Assembly: GCA_016933025.1 (NCBI GenBank)
Contig: JAFGBT010000023.1
Coordinates: forward strand, 62,001 to 126,000
Direction: 5' to 3'
Length of the DNA stretch: 64,000 nt
DNA from: Spirochaetota bacterium
GTDB lineage: Bacteria > Spirochaetota > UBA4802 > UBA5550
The notes beneath the pieces were generated by a model. It saw nothing but the letters and a program-made list of their open reading frames with translations, made no database searches and was not told where the DNA came from. The position numbers and the translations under genes were made by a program. Below, one piece after another: positions 26,883 through 34,749 of this stretch; position 1 is the stretch's first letter; every line of letters starts with the position of its first letter.

Positions 26883-27176
26883 ATGATACAGATTGCCTGG
26901 AAAAAATATCTCGCCGGGTTCACTATCCTTGCGATTATCGCCTTTGTCCCCCACGGCCTGCTCGACCAGACCTCCCGGCCGGCCTTCTGCGACCTCTGCC
27001 ACCCGATGCATCCCCAGTACGAGGTCTGGTTCCTTACCGGCGTCCACCGCGAGATCAATTGCGTCCGTTGCCACAACGAGATGGTTTCGCGCATCAGCAC
27101 CGAGGGGCGGGACTGCTGGTCCTTCCATCGTCGAATAAACCACAAGCTCAACGAGTTCAGCTATTCAGGAGTGTGA
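26883..27176 (+). CDS. Reduced NrfH-like cytochrome c (two intact haem motifs)
   Basis: A 97-residue NapC/NrfH-family protein. An N-terminal membrane anchor (residues 11-28) is followed by CDLCHPM, matching the first NrfH haem site, and CVRCHNE. The region CWSFHRRINH aligns with the family's last motif CWxCHRxxxH, but the second cysteine is phenylalanine. NrfH normally has about 150-170 residues and four CxxCH motifs; here about 60 residues between the second and third sites appear to be missing. It sits 12 bp before nrfA, the usual position of the membrane quinol-oxidising partner. It may be a decaying or a truly minimal subunit. Confidence 0.75.
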   Translation: MIQIAWKKYLAGFTILAIIAFVPHGLLDQTSRPAFCDLCHPMHPQYEVWFLTGVHREINCVRCHNEMVSRISTEGRDCWSFHRRINHKLNEFSYSGV

Positions 27177-27188
27177 CAGGAGAAGGCC

Positions 27189-28661
27189 ATGAAACAGCAC
27201 GGTACCATCATGCCCATCATTACCGCGATCTGCATATCGTTCATTGCTGGATGCGCCCCGAAGCCCCAGCCGATTACCGCGGGGCTTGTCAAGGACGGTG
27301 AGTTCGACCCGAAAGAATGGGGCAAGGTGTATCCCCATGAATACGAATCGTGGCTGAAAACGAAAGAACCGAAACCGGCCGGCAAATCGCGCTACAAGCG
27401 CGGATGGGATACGGATAAGATCGTCTACGACAAGCTGAGCGAGTACCCCTTCTCGGCACTCCTCTACAACGGCTGGGGCTTCGGCGTGGAATACAACGAG
27501 CCGCGGGGACACCATTACGCGATCATCGACCAGGTTGAGATCGACCCGTCCCGAACCAAGCCGGGGGGCGTTTGCCTGGCGTGCAAGTCGCCCTATCATA
27601 AAAGCCTTACCGAAAAGCACAAGATGAAATACCTGAGCGCGAAGTTCAAGGACGCGCTCGGCATGATTCCCGCGAAGATGCGCGAGACCGGCCCCGCCTG
27701 CGTCGACTGTCACAAGAACACCGACATGGAGCTCACCACGAACAAGGAGCACCTGAAGCGCGGGCTCGAGATGCTCGGCAAGAAGGACATTTCCCGCCAG
27801 GAAGCGCGGACGCTGGCCTGCGCCCAGTGCCACGTCACCTACTACGTGCCGCGCGACCGGAAGATGAAAGTGGCGTCCGACGTGAACCTTCCCTGGACGG
27901 AAAGCTCGTGGGGCGATATCTCCATCGAAAACATCATCAAGGATCTTTTAACCGACTACCGGCGCGTTGAGTGGAAACAGAAGGCAACCGGGTTCGCGAT
28001 GCCATACATCCGGCACCCCGATTTCGAGATGTTCAGCCGCCAGAGCGTCCACTGGCAAGCCGGCGTCTCCTGCGCCGACTGCCACATGCCGTACCGGCGT
28101 GCTGGCGCGAACAATATAACCGAACACAACGTGACGAGCCCCCTGAAGGCCGATCTGCGCGCCTGCTCGCAGTGCCATACGGAGAGCGCGACATGGCTCA
28201 GGGGGCAGGTCTTCGCCATCCAGGACCGGACGGTCTCGCTCCTCAACCGGGCGGGCTACGCGGCCGCAGGCGCGACAAGGCTGTTCGAGCTTGTCCACGC
28301 GCGGCGGGACGCCGGGGCCGCCATCGACTCGGCCCTCTATAAAAAGGCGAAGAGCCATTACATGCAGGCATTTCTGAGGATCGTTTTCGTGGGCGCGGAG
28401 AATTCAACCGGCTTTCACAATCCCTCCGAGGCGAAGCGGGTGCTGGGAGACGCCATAGCGTTTTCGTGCCGGGCCGAGGCCCTGCTCAGGCAGCTCCTGG
28501 CAAAGATCGGGACCGACGTTCCCGATATGATAAACCTGGAGCTGGCGAAATACCTGAACAACCGGGGCGAGAAGAAATTGAACTTTAAACGTGATCAGGA
28601 GTTACGGGACCCGTTCGGCATCCAGAAGTATTTCACGTCCGACGCGGCGAAGGGATATTGA
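27189..28661 (+). CDS. nrfA: Pentahaem cytochrome c nitrite reductase
   Basis: Periplasmic enzyme reducing nitrite to ammonia with six electrons; the family also reduces NO and hydroxylamine. The 490-residue protein has the active-site haem motif with lysine ligand (CLACK, about residue 128) and four CxxCH motifs: CVDCH, CAQCH, CADCH and CSQCH. The signal ends in a lipobox (IAGC), so it should be lipid anchored, which could partly compensate for a weak NrfH. AGGAG precedes the ATG. Gene order nrfH-nrfA is conserved. All key haem motifs are intact. Confidence 0.96.
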   Translation: MKQHGTIMPIITAICISFIAGCAPKPQPITAGLVKDGEFDPKEWGKVYPHEYESWLKTKEPKPAGKSRYKRGWDTDKIVYDKLSEYPFSALLYNGWGFGVEYNEPRGHHYAIIDQVEIDPSRTKPGGVCLACKSPYHKSLTEKHKMKYLSAKFKDALGMIPAKMRETGPACVDCHKNTDMELTTNKEHLKRGLEMLGKKDISRQEARTLACAQCHVTYYVPRDRKMKVASDVNLPWTESSWGDISIENIIKDLLTDYRRVEWKQKATGFAMPYIRHPDFEMFSRQSVHWQAGVSCADCHMPYRRAGANNITEHNVTSPLKADLRACSQCHTESATWLRGQVFAIQDRTVSLLNRAGYAAAGATRLFELVHARRDAGAAIDSALYKKAKSHYMQAFLRIVFVGAENSTGFHNPSEAKRVLGDAIAFSCRAEALLRQLLAKIGTDVPDMINLELAKYLNNRGEKKLNFKRDQELRDPFGIQKYFTSDAAKGY

Positions 28662-28725
28662 GACGGCAGTGGGCGCGACAAGGTAACGGCGCCCCGCGGA
28701 TAAATGACAGGAGACATGAGTTCTG

Positions 28726-29955
28726 ATGAACAATAAATTTGAAGCCGACATACTGGCGAAGGAAGCACTTGACTTAACCCAAAAGATAATTGACGAATGC
28801 GGGCCGCGCCTGGCCGGGACCGAAGCGTGCAGGCGGTCGGGCGAAATCATCAGGAAGGAAATGGGCAAATATTGCGACCGCACGGAAGCCGACGAGTTTG
28901 AATTCCATCCAATGGCCCTGCTCGGGTTCATCCGGGCGACTACGGTTGCGTATGTTGTTTCATCGCTGTTCCTGTTTTTCGGATACGTCATCCCGGCGGC
29001 GATAGGATATACCTTCATTGCCGCGATCAGCCTGTCTCAGTTCGTATTTTACCTGCAGATTTTCGATCCGATCTACAAAAAAGCAAAGGGATACAACGTG
29101 TACGGCGTCATCGAGCCGGCAGGCGAGGTAAAACAACAGATAATCGTCAGCGGGCATCACGACAGCGCCTATGTGTTCAATTTCTTCACGAAGTTCCCCA
29201 AACTCTACAGGATACGGCTCATCCTCGGCATTCTCCCGATGAACGTGGCGCTCTTCCTCGCGTGGACATGGGTTATCATGAAATACGCGTTTGACGCGTC
29301 GCTGCCTTTCGCAGACCTGTTCCGCTACGGGGCGATTGCATCCTTCATTTTCGTCGTCCCGCTCTATTTCTTCATCGGTAAAAACGGGACGCCCGGCGCG
29401 GGCGACAACATGATAGCCACGGCCATAGCCCTGAAAATTGCCGGGATATTTGGAAATACAGGTAAGAAAAAAAGTGCCGCGCTCAGTCACACGCGCCTCA
29501 TCATACTGAGCTTTGACGCGGAGGAGTCCGGCCTGAGGGGCGCCAGGGCCTACGCGAGAAGGCACCGTACGGAATTACTGGCGATACCAACCTACTGCTT
29601 CAACATGGACAGCATCTATGACCTCGATAAAATCAAGTTCCTCGTGAGGGACATCAACGGCTTTACGGGGCTGTCAAAAAAAATGGCGAGACGCTGCATC
29701 CACATCGCCGGACGCCTGGGATACAGAATAAAACCGTTAGTCATGCCGTTTGGAGGCGGCGGCACGGACGCGGCCGAGCTGGCGAAGGTAGGCGTTGAAG
29801 CCACCACCCTTATCGCCATGCCGGTGAGCGTTGAGCGGGACGCGGTGGTGTACCACACCCCAGAGGATACGGTTGAGCACATCCAGCCTCAGGCAGTCGA
29901 AGCGATTATCAGGATACTCCATGGATATATCCTGGAAATGGACGGCGAGGCATAA
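28726..29955 (+). CDS. M28-family metallopeptidase with membrane segments
   Basis: A 409-residue zinc aminopeptidase-like protein. Metal-binding elements can be seen in order: SGHHDSAY, GTPGAGDN, FDAEESGLRGA (general base and ligand), CFNMDS and VVYHTPEDT. Two hydrophobic segment groups interrupt the fold: one at about residues 66-110 before the first motif and one at about residues 160-220 between the first and second motifs, so the enzyme is probably membrane embedded. No signal peptide. It follows nrfA by 64 bp, but no functional link is obvious. Confidence 0.86.
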   Translation: MNNKFEADILAKEALDLTQKIIDECGPRLAGTEACRRSGEIIRKEMGKYCDRTEADEFEFHPMALLGFIRATTVAYVVSSLFLFFGYVIPAAIGYTFIAAISLSQFVFYLQIFDPIYKKAKGYNVYGVIEPAGEVKQQIIVSGHHDSAYVFNFFTKFPKLYRIRLILGILPMNVALFLAWTWVIMKYAFDASLPFADLFRYGAIASFIFVVPLYFFIGKNGTPGAGDNMIATAIALKIAGIFGNTGKKKSAALSHTRLIILSFDAEESGLRGARAYARRHRTELLAIPTYCFNMDSIYDLDKIKFLVRDINGFTGLSKKMARRCIHIAGRLGYRIKPLVMPFGGGGTDAAELAKVGVEATTLIAMPVSVERDAVVYHTPEDTVEHIQPQAVEAIIRILHGYILEMDGEA

Positions 29956-29962
29956 GCGGCCA

Positions 29963-31264
29963 TCATCCTATATACTTGTCCAGCACCTTGAAGAAAATCG
30001 CGGTGAGAAATCCCATCAGAGTGGATATGCCGGTGATGGAGCCCCCCTTGTGAAAGGCCTCGGGGAGCATCGTTTCGGCGATCATGGTCAGCATGGCCCC
30101 GGCCGCCATCCCCTCCACCATGTGAAACAGGAAGGCCGGCGCCCCCTGAAACAGGATGTTGCCGATCAGCGCGCCGATCCCCGTTATGACCATCAGGGAA
30201 AACCACATCCAGAAAATCTTCATGAACCGGGTCCCCTGCTGGCGCATTCCCTGCGAGCTGGTCAGGGCCTCCGGGTAGTTGGAGAGAAAAAGCCCGGCGA
30301 TCAGGGAGATGCTTATCGACGCATGCACCAGGCTCGCGCCGATGACCAGCGACTCCGGGATGCCGTCGAGGAGAATACCAAGCCATATCGCCAGCGGCGC
30401 GCCCTTGTTCTCCGCGACCTCCCGCTTGATCTCAGTGTCCGTGGGGAAGGTGAACTTGTCATCGATGTTTTTCGACGCGATGCGGGCCCAGTCGTCCGCC
30501 TTCTGCGGCTCGATATGGTTCATGTCCTTCAGATGCGCCAGCCTCCCGGTAACGAGGTCCTTGATGACGGCGGCGAGCTTCGGCGACGCCTGGAGCACCT
30601 TGTCGAAATCCTCCTTGTCGATAAACCAGACCTTCGTGTCCACCGCAGCGCGGGCCGTTGCCGTGCGCGTCTCTCCCGTGATGATCGCTATCTCGCCGAG
30701 GATGTCGTTATTGCGCAGGGTGTCTATCTTCTGGTTCTTCTGCTCGTCAATGACATTGACTTCCCCCTCCTCGATGATGAACATGCTGGTTCCCCGTTCT
30801 CCCTGCCTGCAAATCTGTTCCCCGGCCGGATAGGTATGGCTGTGGATGAAAGGGAGGAGCGCACCGATCTCTTCCGGGGGAAGGCTGTTGAACAGGGGAA
30901 TGCCGCTCAGCTTTTTAAAAAGCTCTTTGTAGCGCTTCGCGTTCTTGCCCTTGATATAGTTGATGGTCGTCGACGGCTTTCTGAGAAACCCGCCCTGCGA
31001 GTTGAGCGCGTGATTCAAAAAAACGAAGAGGAAGCCCCCCATGATGCAGCCGATCGCGAGAGGAAAAAACTGACCCCGATGAAGGGACTCGCCGACAAGG
31101 TCTATGGTGAGAGCGGCAAGGAGAGTGCCGCCGCCGAAGGCCATGAGGAACGATGTCATCCTCGGACCGGGCCGCCAGATGAGGATCGTCATGGCGCCGA
31201 GAGGCAGCGAAACCGCGCTGATAAGGCCGAAGATGAGTGACGTTAACGCCTTGTCCGGAATCAT
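29963..31264 (-). CDS. ZIP-like metal transporter with an inserted cyclic-nucleotide-binding domain
   Basis: A 433-residue protein. Three N-terminal helices (residues 8-90) are followed by a soluble insert of about 180 residues that contains a full cNMP-binding fold (IPLFNSLPPEEI to about residue 225, phosphate-binding cassette LGEIAIITGETRTATARA). Then come five C-terminal helices with LLDGIPESLVIG and LSNYPEALTSS, matching the metal-binding helices 4 and 5 of ZIP transporters (usual HNxPEG and HExPEG), with changed ligands. Predicted to move a divalent metal under control of a nucleotide. Divergent from the Crp/Fnr gene. Confidence 0.8.
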   Translation of the reverse strand: MIPDKALTSLIFGLISAVSLPLGAMTILIWRPGPRMTSFLMAFGGGTLLAALTIDLVGESLHRGQFFPLAIGCIMGGFLFVFLNHALNSQGGFLRKPSTTINYIKGKNAKRYKELFKKLSGIPLFNSLPPEEIGALLPFIHSHTYPAGEQICRQGERGTSMFIIEEGEVNVIDEQKNQKIDTLRNNDILGEIAIITGETRTATARAAVDTKVWFIDKEDFDKVLQASPKLAAVIKDLVTGRLAHLKDMNHIEPQKADDWARIASKNIDDKFTFPTDTEIKREVAENKGAPLAIWLGILLDGIPESLVIGASLVHASISISLIAGLFLSNYPEALTSSQGMRQQGTRFMKIFWMWFSLMVITGIGALIGNILFQGAPAFLFHMVEGMAAGAMLTMIAETMLPEAFHKGGSITGISTLMGFLTAIFFKVLDKYIG

Positions 31265-31352
31265 ACGGATAAAAATCTATACCGGCCGGGGCGATCTGTC
31301 AAGCAAAGAAAGAAGGGACGTATCCAGGTTTCCGGAGTAATACAAAAAATCA

Positions 31353-31366
31353 TTGACGCAGGTCAA
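31353..31366. promoter_or_regulatory. HcpR/Fnr-type palindrome between the ZIP-cNMP and Crp/Fnr genes
   Basis: TTGACGCAGGTCAA, a perfect TTGAC-N4-GTCAA dyad sharing 13 of 14 bases with the site at 26471-26484. It ends 10 bp before the regulator's ATG and just downstream of a TAATAC box (31338-31343), which suggests autorepression. Confidence 0.7.
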
Positions 31367-31376
31367 GAAAAGAAAA

Positions 31377-32045
31377 ATGAATAAGCCGATGGACATCGAA
31401 AAACTCCTGAAAAACTCGGAGCTCTTCAGCGGATTGAGCGACGCCTCGGCGAAGCAGATCGCCGTCATGGGCACCCTGACAAGAACCCCCCAGAACAAAA
31501 TGATCTTCCTGGAGGGCGAAAAGGGTTCGACGTTCTACGTGCTCGCGGAGGGGAGCGTGCGCCTCTTCAAGAGCGCGCCCGACGGCAGGGAGATCACCGT
31601 AAAGCTGGCTGCGCCGGGAGAGATCTTCGCAGAGGTGATCCTGTTCGAAAAGGACCGCTACCCGGTGAGCGCCACCGCGGTGACGGATTCCGCGCTCTTC
31701 GCCATGACTCGTAACTCGTTCACGAAGCTGCTGGACGAGCCCGCCTTCCGGGGCGAGTTCATATCGGTGCTGATGAAAAAACAGCGCTACCTGGCCGGGA
31801 GGATACTGTATCTCACCGCCTATGACGTAGAGGAGCGCTTCTTTCGCTTCCTGGACGAGCATTACGGGAAAAAGCAGGCCTACGACATTCCCCTCTCGAA
31901 AAAGGACCTCGCCTCCGCCATCGGCACCATCCCCGAAACGTTGTCACGCCTGATACAGCGGCTGACCCGGCGGGGTATCATCCGGTGGGAGGGAAGCAAA
32001 CTGGAGCTGTCCAATGGATTCTGGAAAACCCAGGAGTACGACTGA
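31377..32045 (+). CDS. Crp/Fnr-family transcriptional regulator (HcpR/DNR-like)
   Basis: A 222-residue regulator. An N-terminal effector domain (LLKNSELFSGLSDASAKQIA...) includes the family cassette PGEIFAEVILFEKDRYPVSA, and a C-terminal winged helix has recognition helix IPETLSRLIQRL, whose E-SR residues are those reading TTGA half-sites in Fnr-like proteins. There is no N-terminal cysteine cluster, so it is not a 4Fe-4S Fnr; haem or another cofactor sensing NO is more likely by analogy with HcpR/DNR. The ATG at 31377 is chosen since an in-frame TTG is part of the palindrome. Its stop lies in a 50-bp palindrome. Confidence 0.85.
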   Translation: MNKPMDIEKLLKNSELFSGLSDASAKQIAVMGTLTRTPQNKMIFLEGEKGSTFYVLAEGSVRLFKSAPDGREITVKLAAPGEIFAEVILFEKDRYPVSATAVTDSALFAMTRNSFTKLLDEPAFRGEFISVLMKKQRYLAGRILYLTAYDVEERFFRFLDEHYGKKQAYDIPLSKKDLASAIGTIPETLSRLIQRLTRRGIIRWEGSKLELSNGFWKTQEYD

Positions 32046-32092
32046 TCACAGTATGCGGCGCTGAAATATTTCAGCGCCGCATACTGTGATCA
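32043..32092. terminator. Perfect 50-bp palindrome at convergent gene ends
   Basis: Two uninterrupted 25-base arms with no loop (32043-32067 and 32068-32092). The left arm begins with the TGA stop of the Crp/Fnr gene; the right arm encodes the last residues and stop of the helicase gene on the other strand. No T tract beyond the central AAATATTT. Probably a bidirectional terminator. Confidence 0.75.
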
Positions 32093-33411
32093 CCCATCCC
32101 CAGTTCCCGTCCGAAGCGGGCCGGCTCCCCCCGCTCATCGAGATGAACGATGATATGGAGTTCGTCCCTTGCCCTGGTGCATGCCACGTACAGGAGCCGG
32201 CGCTCCTCCTCGATATCATTGTCAGGGTCGGGCACGACAGAGTCGCACACGCCCGCGACGACCACCGCGTCAAACTCCAGCCCCTTGGAGCCGTGCATGG
32301 TCATGAACGAGACATCCCGGCCGTCGCGGGCAAGCCTCTGGGCGAGATAGCGGCCCTGCCAGTTGTTGCGGAACAGCACGGCCGCCCGCACCTCCCGGCC
32401 GAGTTCGCAGAGAATCCCGTCGATCACCTCGATCTCCTCCTCGAACGACGAGACCCGGTGCAGGCGCACCACGCCCCCCTTCCCGCGCCGCGCGGTGAGG
32501 CGCTTGCTCGTACGAAAACGGTTTTTCCTGATGAACCTTCCGGCAAGCGAAACGATCTCCCGACGCGACCGGTAGTTGACCGTGAGCCGCCGGACCACGG
32601 CCCCGGGGAAGTGCCGTCTCATCCTGACGATGTAGTCGACCCTGGCGCGGCGGAACCCGTATATGGATTGCCAGTCGTCGCCGACTGCGAAGAGGTTCCC
32701 GCCGCCGTCGGGAAGAAGGAGCTTCAGCAGCCTGATGTTGTCGTCTGCGACATCCTGAAACTCGTCGACGAAAATATACCGGTGGCGGGAGAGTGTTTGC
32801 CGGCGCACCTCCCGGTCAGCAGCGAGAAGACTGATGGCATAATCCATCATGTCGTCGTAGTCGATCAGGCGCCTCTCTCGCTTCAATTCACAAAAGCGCG
32901 CCGAAAGGGACTCCAGCTCCGCCATCAGCCCCGAATCGCGAAGCTTCGCCTTTTTCCAGGGATCAAGGGAATCCATGCTGGACATCAGCTCATACACCAC
33001 GCCGGCGGGCAGGCCGAGGAAGCGGCCGAGGTCGCTGCGAATAATATCATGCACGATTTTTTTCCGCTCAGCATCGTCAATGACCGAGGGAAATCCGGCA
33101 AAGCCTGCGTGCCGCGCGAACGCCCCTGCGTTGCGACGCAGCAGGTCGAGACAGAAGGAATGGAACGTTGCGGCCGTGATGCCGCCGCACGACGCGATGC
33201 CGGCCCCTACCCGTTCGCGAAGCTCCCCGGCCGCCTTCCGGCTGAAGGTGAGAAGGAGGAGATGCGCCGGGTCCATGGGCAGATCCCGGATCACGCTCCT
33301 CGCCTTTTCCACCAGTGTTTTCGTCTTGCCGGTCCCCGCGCCCGCGATCACCAGGCTCACGCCGGTGTCGGCCCGGGACGCACGGTACTGTTCTTTGTTC
33401 AGCTCGCTCAT
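32071..33411 (-). CDS. UvrD/Rep-type superfamily 1A helicase, short form
   Basis: A 446-residue ATP-dependent DNA helicase. All SF1 motifs are visible in order: Q-motif LNKEQYRA, Walker A GAGTGKTKT, TFSRKAA (Ia), DEFQD (II), GDDWQSIYGFRRA (III), NYRSRREI (IV), TMHGSKGLEFDAVV (V) and EERRLLYVACTRARDEL (VI). It lacks most of the 1B/2B accessory sequence of 700-residue UvrD, so it resembles compact UvrD-like proteins in many anaerobes. ATG at 33411 is used. Last codons lie within the perfect palindrome shared with the Crp/Fnr gene. Confidence 0.93.
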   Translation of the reverse strand: MSELNKEQYRASRADTGVSLVIAGAGTGKTKTLVEKARSVIRDLPMDPAHLLLLTFSRKAAGELRERVGAGIASCGGITAATFHSFCLDLLRRNAGAFARHAGFAGFPSVIDDAERKKIVHDIIRSDLGRFLGLPAGVVYELMSSMDSLDPWKKAKLRDSGLMAELESLSARFCELKRERRLIDYDDMMDYAISLLAADREVRRQTLSRHRYIFVDEFQDVADDNIRLLKLLLPDGGGNLFAVGDDWQSIYGFRRARVDYIVRMRRHFPGAVVRRLTVNYRSRREIVSLAGRFIRKNRFRTSKRLTARRGKGGVVRLHRVSSFEEEIEVIDGILCELGREVRAAVLFRNNWQGRYLAQRLARDGRDVSFMTMHGSKGLEFDAVVVAGVCDSVVPDPDNDIEEERRLLYVACTRARDELHIIVHLDERGEPARFGRELGMGDHSMRR

Positions 33412-33471
33412 CAGACAGTGTAACGAACGAAAAAGGGTTTTGATGAAAAAAATTCGGCACATTTAATCGCC

Positions 33472-33567
33472 CGTCACCCTGAGCGGAGTCGAAGGGCGCC
33501 CTGAGCCCCTCGGCTGCACTCGGGACAGGCTTCGTCGAAGGGTTCCTCGACTACGCTCGGCATGACA
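33472..33567. repeat. Dispersed repeat, GTCACCCTGAGC...GCATGACAT class
   Basis: Composite of short blocks GTCACCCTGAGCGGAGTCGA, CTCGGGACAGGCTTCGTCGA, then CCTCGACTACGCTCGGCATG. The reverse complement recurs almost exactly at 54512-54560. Noncoding, located upstream of the helicase gene start and before the DUF2339 gene. A nearby GGCCTGTC/GACAGGCC inverted repeat (about 33571-33608) follows. Confidence 0.7.
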
Positions 33568-33705
33568 TAGGGCCTGTCATGGTTCGATTTTGCTCACCAC
33601 GACAGGCCTAACGCCAGATAAAATAGCTTGAAAAAAAACCTTCGCGCTGCTACCATTACGGCGCCATCCTTCACCGCATATGATACCGAAAAGCGAGGTG
33701 CCGCC

Positions 33706-34749
33706 ATGACAAACGGGAGAGAAATCGGTGAATTACGGGAGCGAATCGATCTTCTCCAGAAAGAGCTCGACGCCATTAGGAAAAAGCTGGATGAGGAGGG
33801 CACGCCAGCCGAGACGGCCCCCGCCCCGGCGCCGCGGGCGCCGGCCCCCCGGAAGCCGTCCCGCGCTATCCAGTACCTCCGGACCTCGGTGTTCCCGGAA
33901 TTTGAAGGACTGGTGGGAGGCAATATCCTGGGCAAACTGGGACTCCTCACGCTCGTCCTCGCCACCGCGTGGTTCATCAAGTATGCCTTTGACAAACAGT
34001 GGATCAACGAATCGGGGCGGATCTACACGGGACTCGTGTTCGGCTTCGCGATGATCTCGTACGGGCTGTTCCTGGCCCGCGGGCGCCTCCGCATCATCTC
34101 CCACTCGATCATCGGCGCGGGATGCGCCGTCGTGTATGTCGCGATTTTTGGCGCCTATTATTTCTACGATCTCGTCGGACGCGAGGAGACCTTTACCGCC
34201 CTCTTCATCCTGAGCGCGTGCATCGCCCTGATTGCGTCCCGGGCAGACAGCCAGATCCTCTACATATTCAGTCTCCTCGGCGCCTTTATGGCGCCGATCC
34301 TGATGTCGAGCGGCGAAAATTCATACCGGTTCCTCCTCTCCTACCTCGCCCTGGTCAATGCGGGATTTCTGGCGATCAGCCTCTGGCGGCACTGGCGGCT
34401 CTCGCCCTGGCTGGTCCTCGCTGCCGACGTTCTGGTCTACTCGCTCTGGGCCGCCGACAACCTTTCGATGAGCAGTTTCTCCGTGCCGTTCCTGTTTCTC
34501 ATCTTCATCTTCGTCCTGTTCATGGCGCGCCAGCTCGCCGTCGTGCCGTACCGCTACCGGTCGCTCGTAACGACAGACATCATCCTCATCCCGTTCGTCA
34601 TCGCATCATTCACCGTGCTGGGGACATGGGCGATGAACGAGTTTCACCGGAACCTCAGGCCGCATTTTATCCTTTCGCTCGCGGGCATGCTCGCCGCGGC
34701 CTATTTCATATTCAACCGCCTCGCCGGAGGGATACGCAATGAAGAATAA
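33706..34749 (+). CDS. DUF2339 membrane protein, N-terminal part
   Basis: A 347-residue membrane protein. A coiled-coil N terminus (GELRERIDLLQKELDAIRKKL), a Pro/Ala-rich linker, then GLVGGNILGKLGLLTLVLATAWFIKYAFDKQWI, here spread over residues 68-100, is the DUF2339 entry signature; about eight helices follow. Full-length DUF2339 proteins have 20 or more helices and 600-900 residues, so this is only the first half; the next gene continues with the DUF2339 C-terminal motif. GAGG precedes the ATG. Overlaps the next gene by 11 bp. Confidence 0.82.
   Translation: MTNGREIGELRERIDLLQKELDAIRKKLDEEGTPAETAPAPAPRAPAPRKPSRAIQYLRTSVFPEFEGLVGGNILGKLGLLTLVLATAWFIKYAFDKQWINESGRIYTGLVFGFAMISYGLFLARGRLRIISHSIIGAGCAVVYVAIFGAYYFYDLVGREETFTALFILSACIALIASRADSQILYIFSLLGAFMAPILMSSGENSYRFLLSYLALVNAGFLAISLWRHWRLSPWLVLAADVLVYSLWAADNLSMSSFSVPFLFLIFIFVLFMARQLAVVPYRYRSLVTTDIILIPFVIASFTVLGTWAMNEFHRNLRPHFILSLAGMLAAAYFIFNRLAGGIRNEE

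Noticed and set aside
26789..27301. Frame of 170 codons overlapping nrfH and nrfA
   Set aside because: It overlaps the nrfH-like gene in another frame and lacks haem motifs; the nrfH-nrfA reading explains the region.
29831..31240. Long open frame (469 codons) on the plus strand
   Set aside because: It is fully antisense to the ZIP-cNMP gene, whose family motifs are clear. Its translation is Arg/His/Gly-rich, as expected of a shadow frame in GC-rich DNA.
31353..31376. TTG start extending the Crp/Fnr regulator by eight residues
   Set aside because: The TTG is part of the TTGAC-N4-GTCAA palindrome, so the next ATG is more credible.
32086..33423. Long open frame (445 codons) on the plus strand
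   Set aside because: Antisense to the UvrD-type helicase, which has all SF1 motifs in order. No recognisable domain in the opposite frame.
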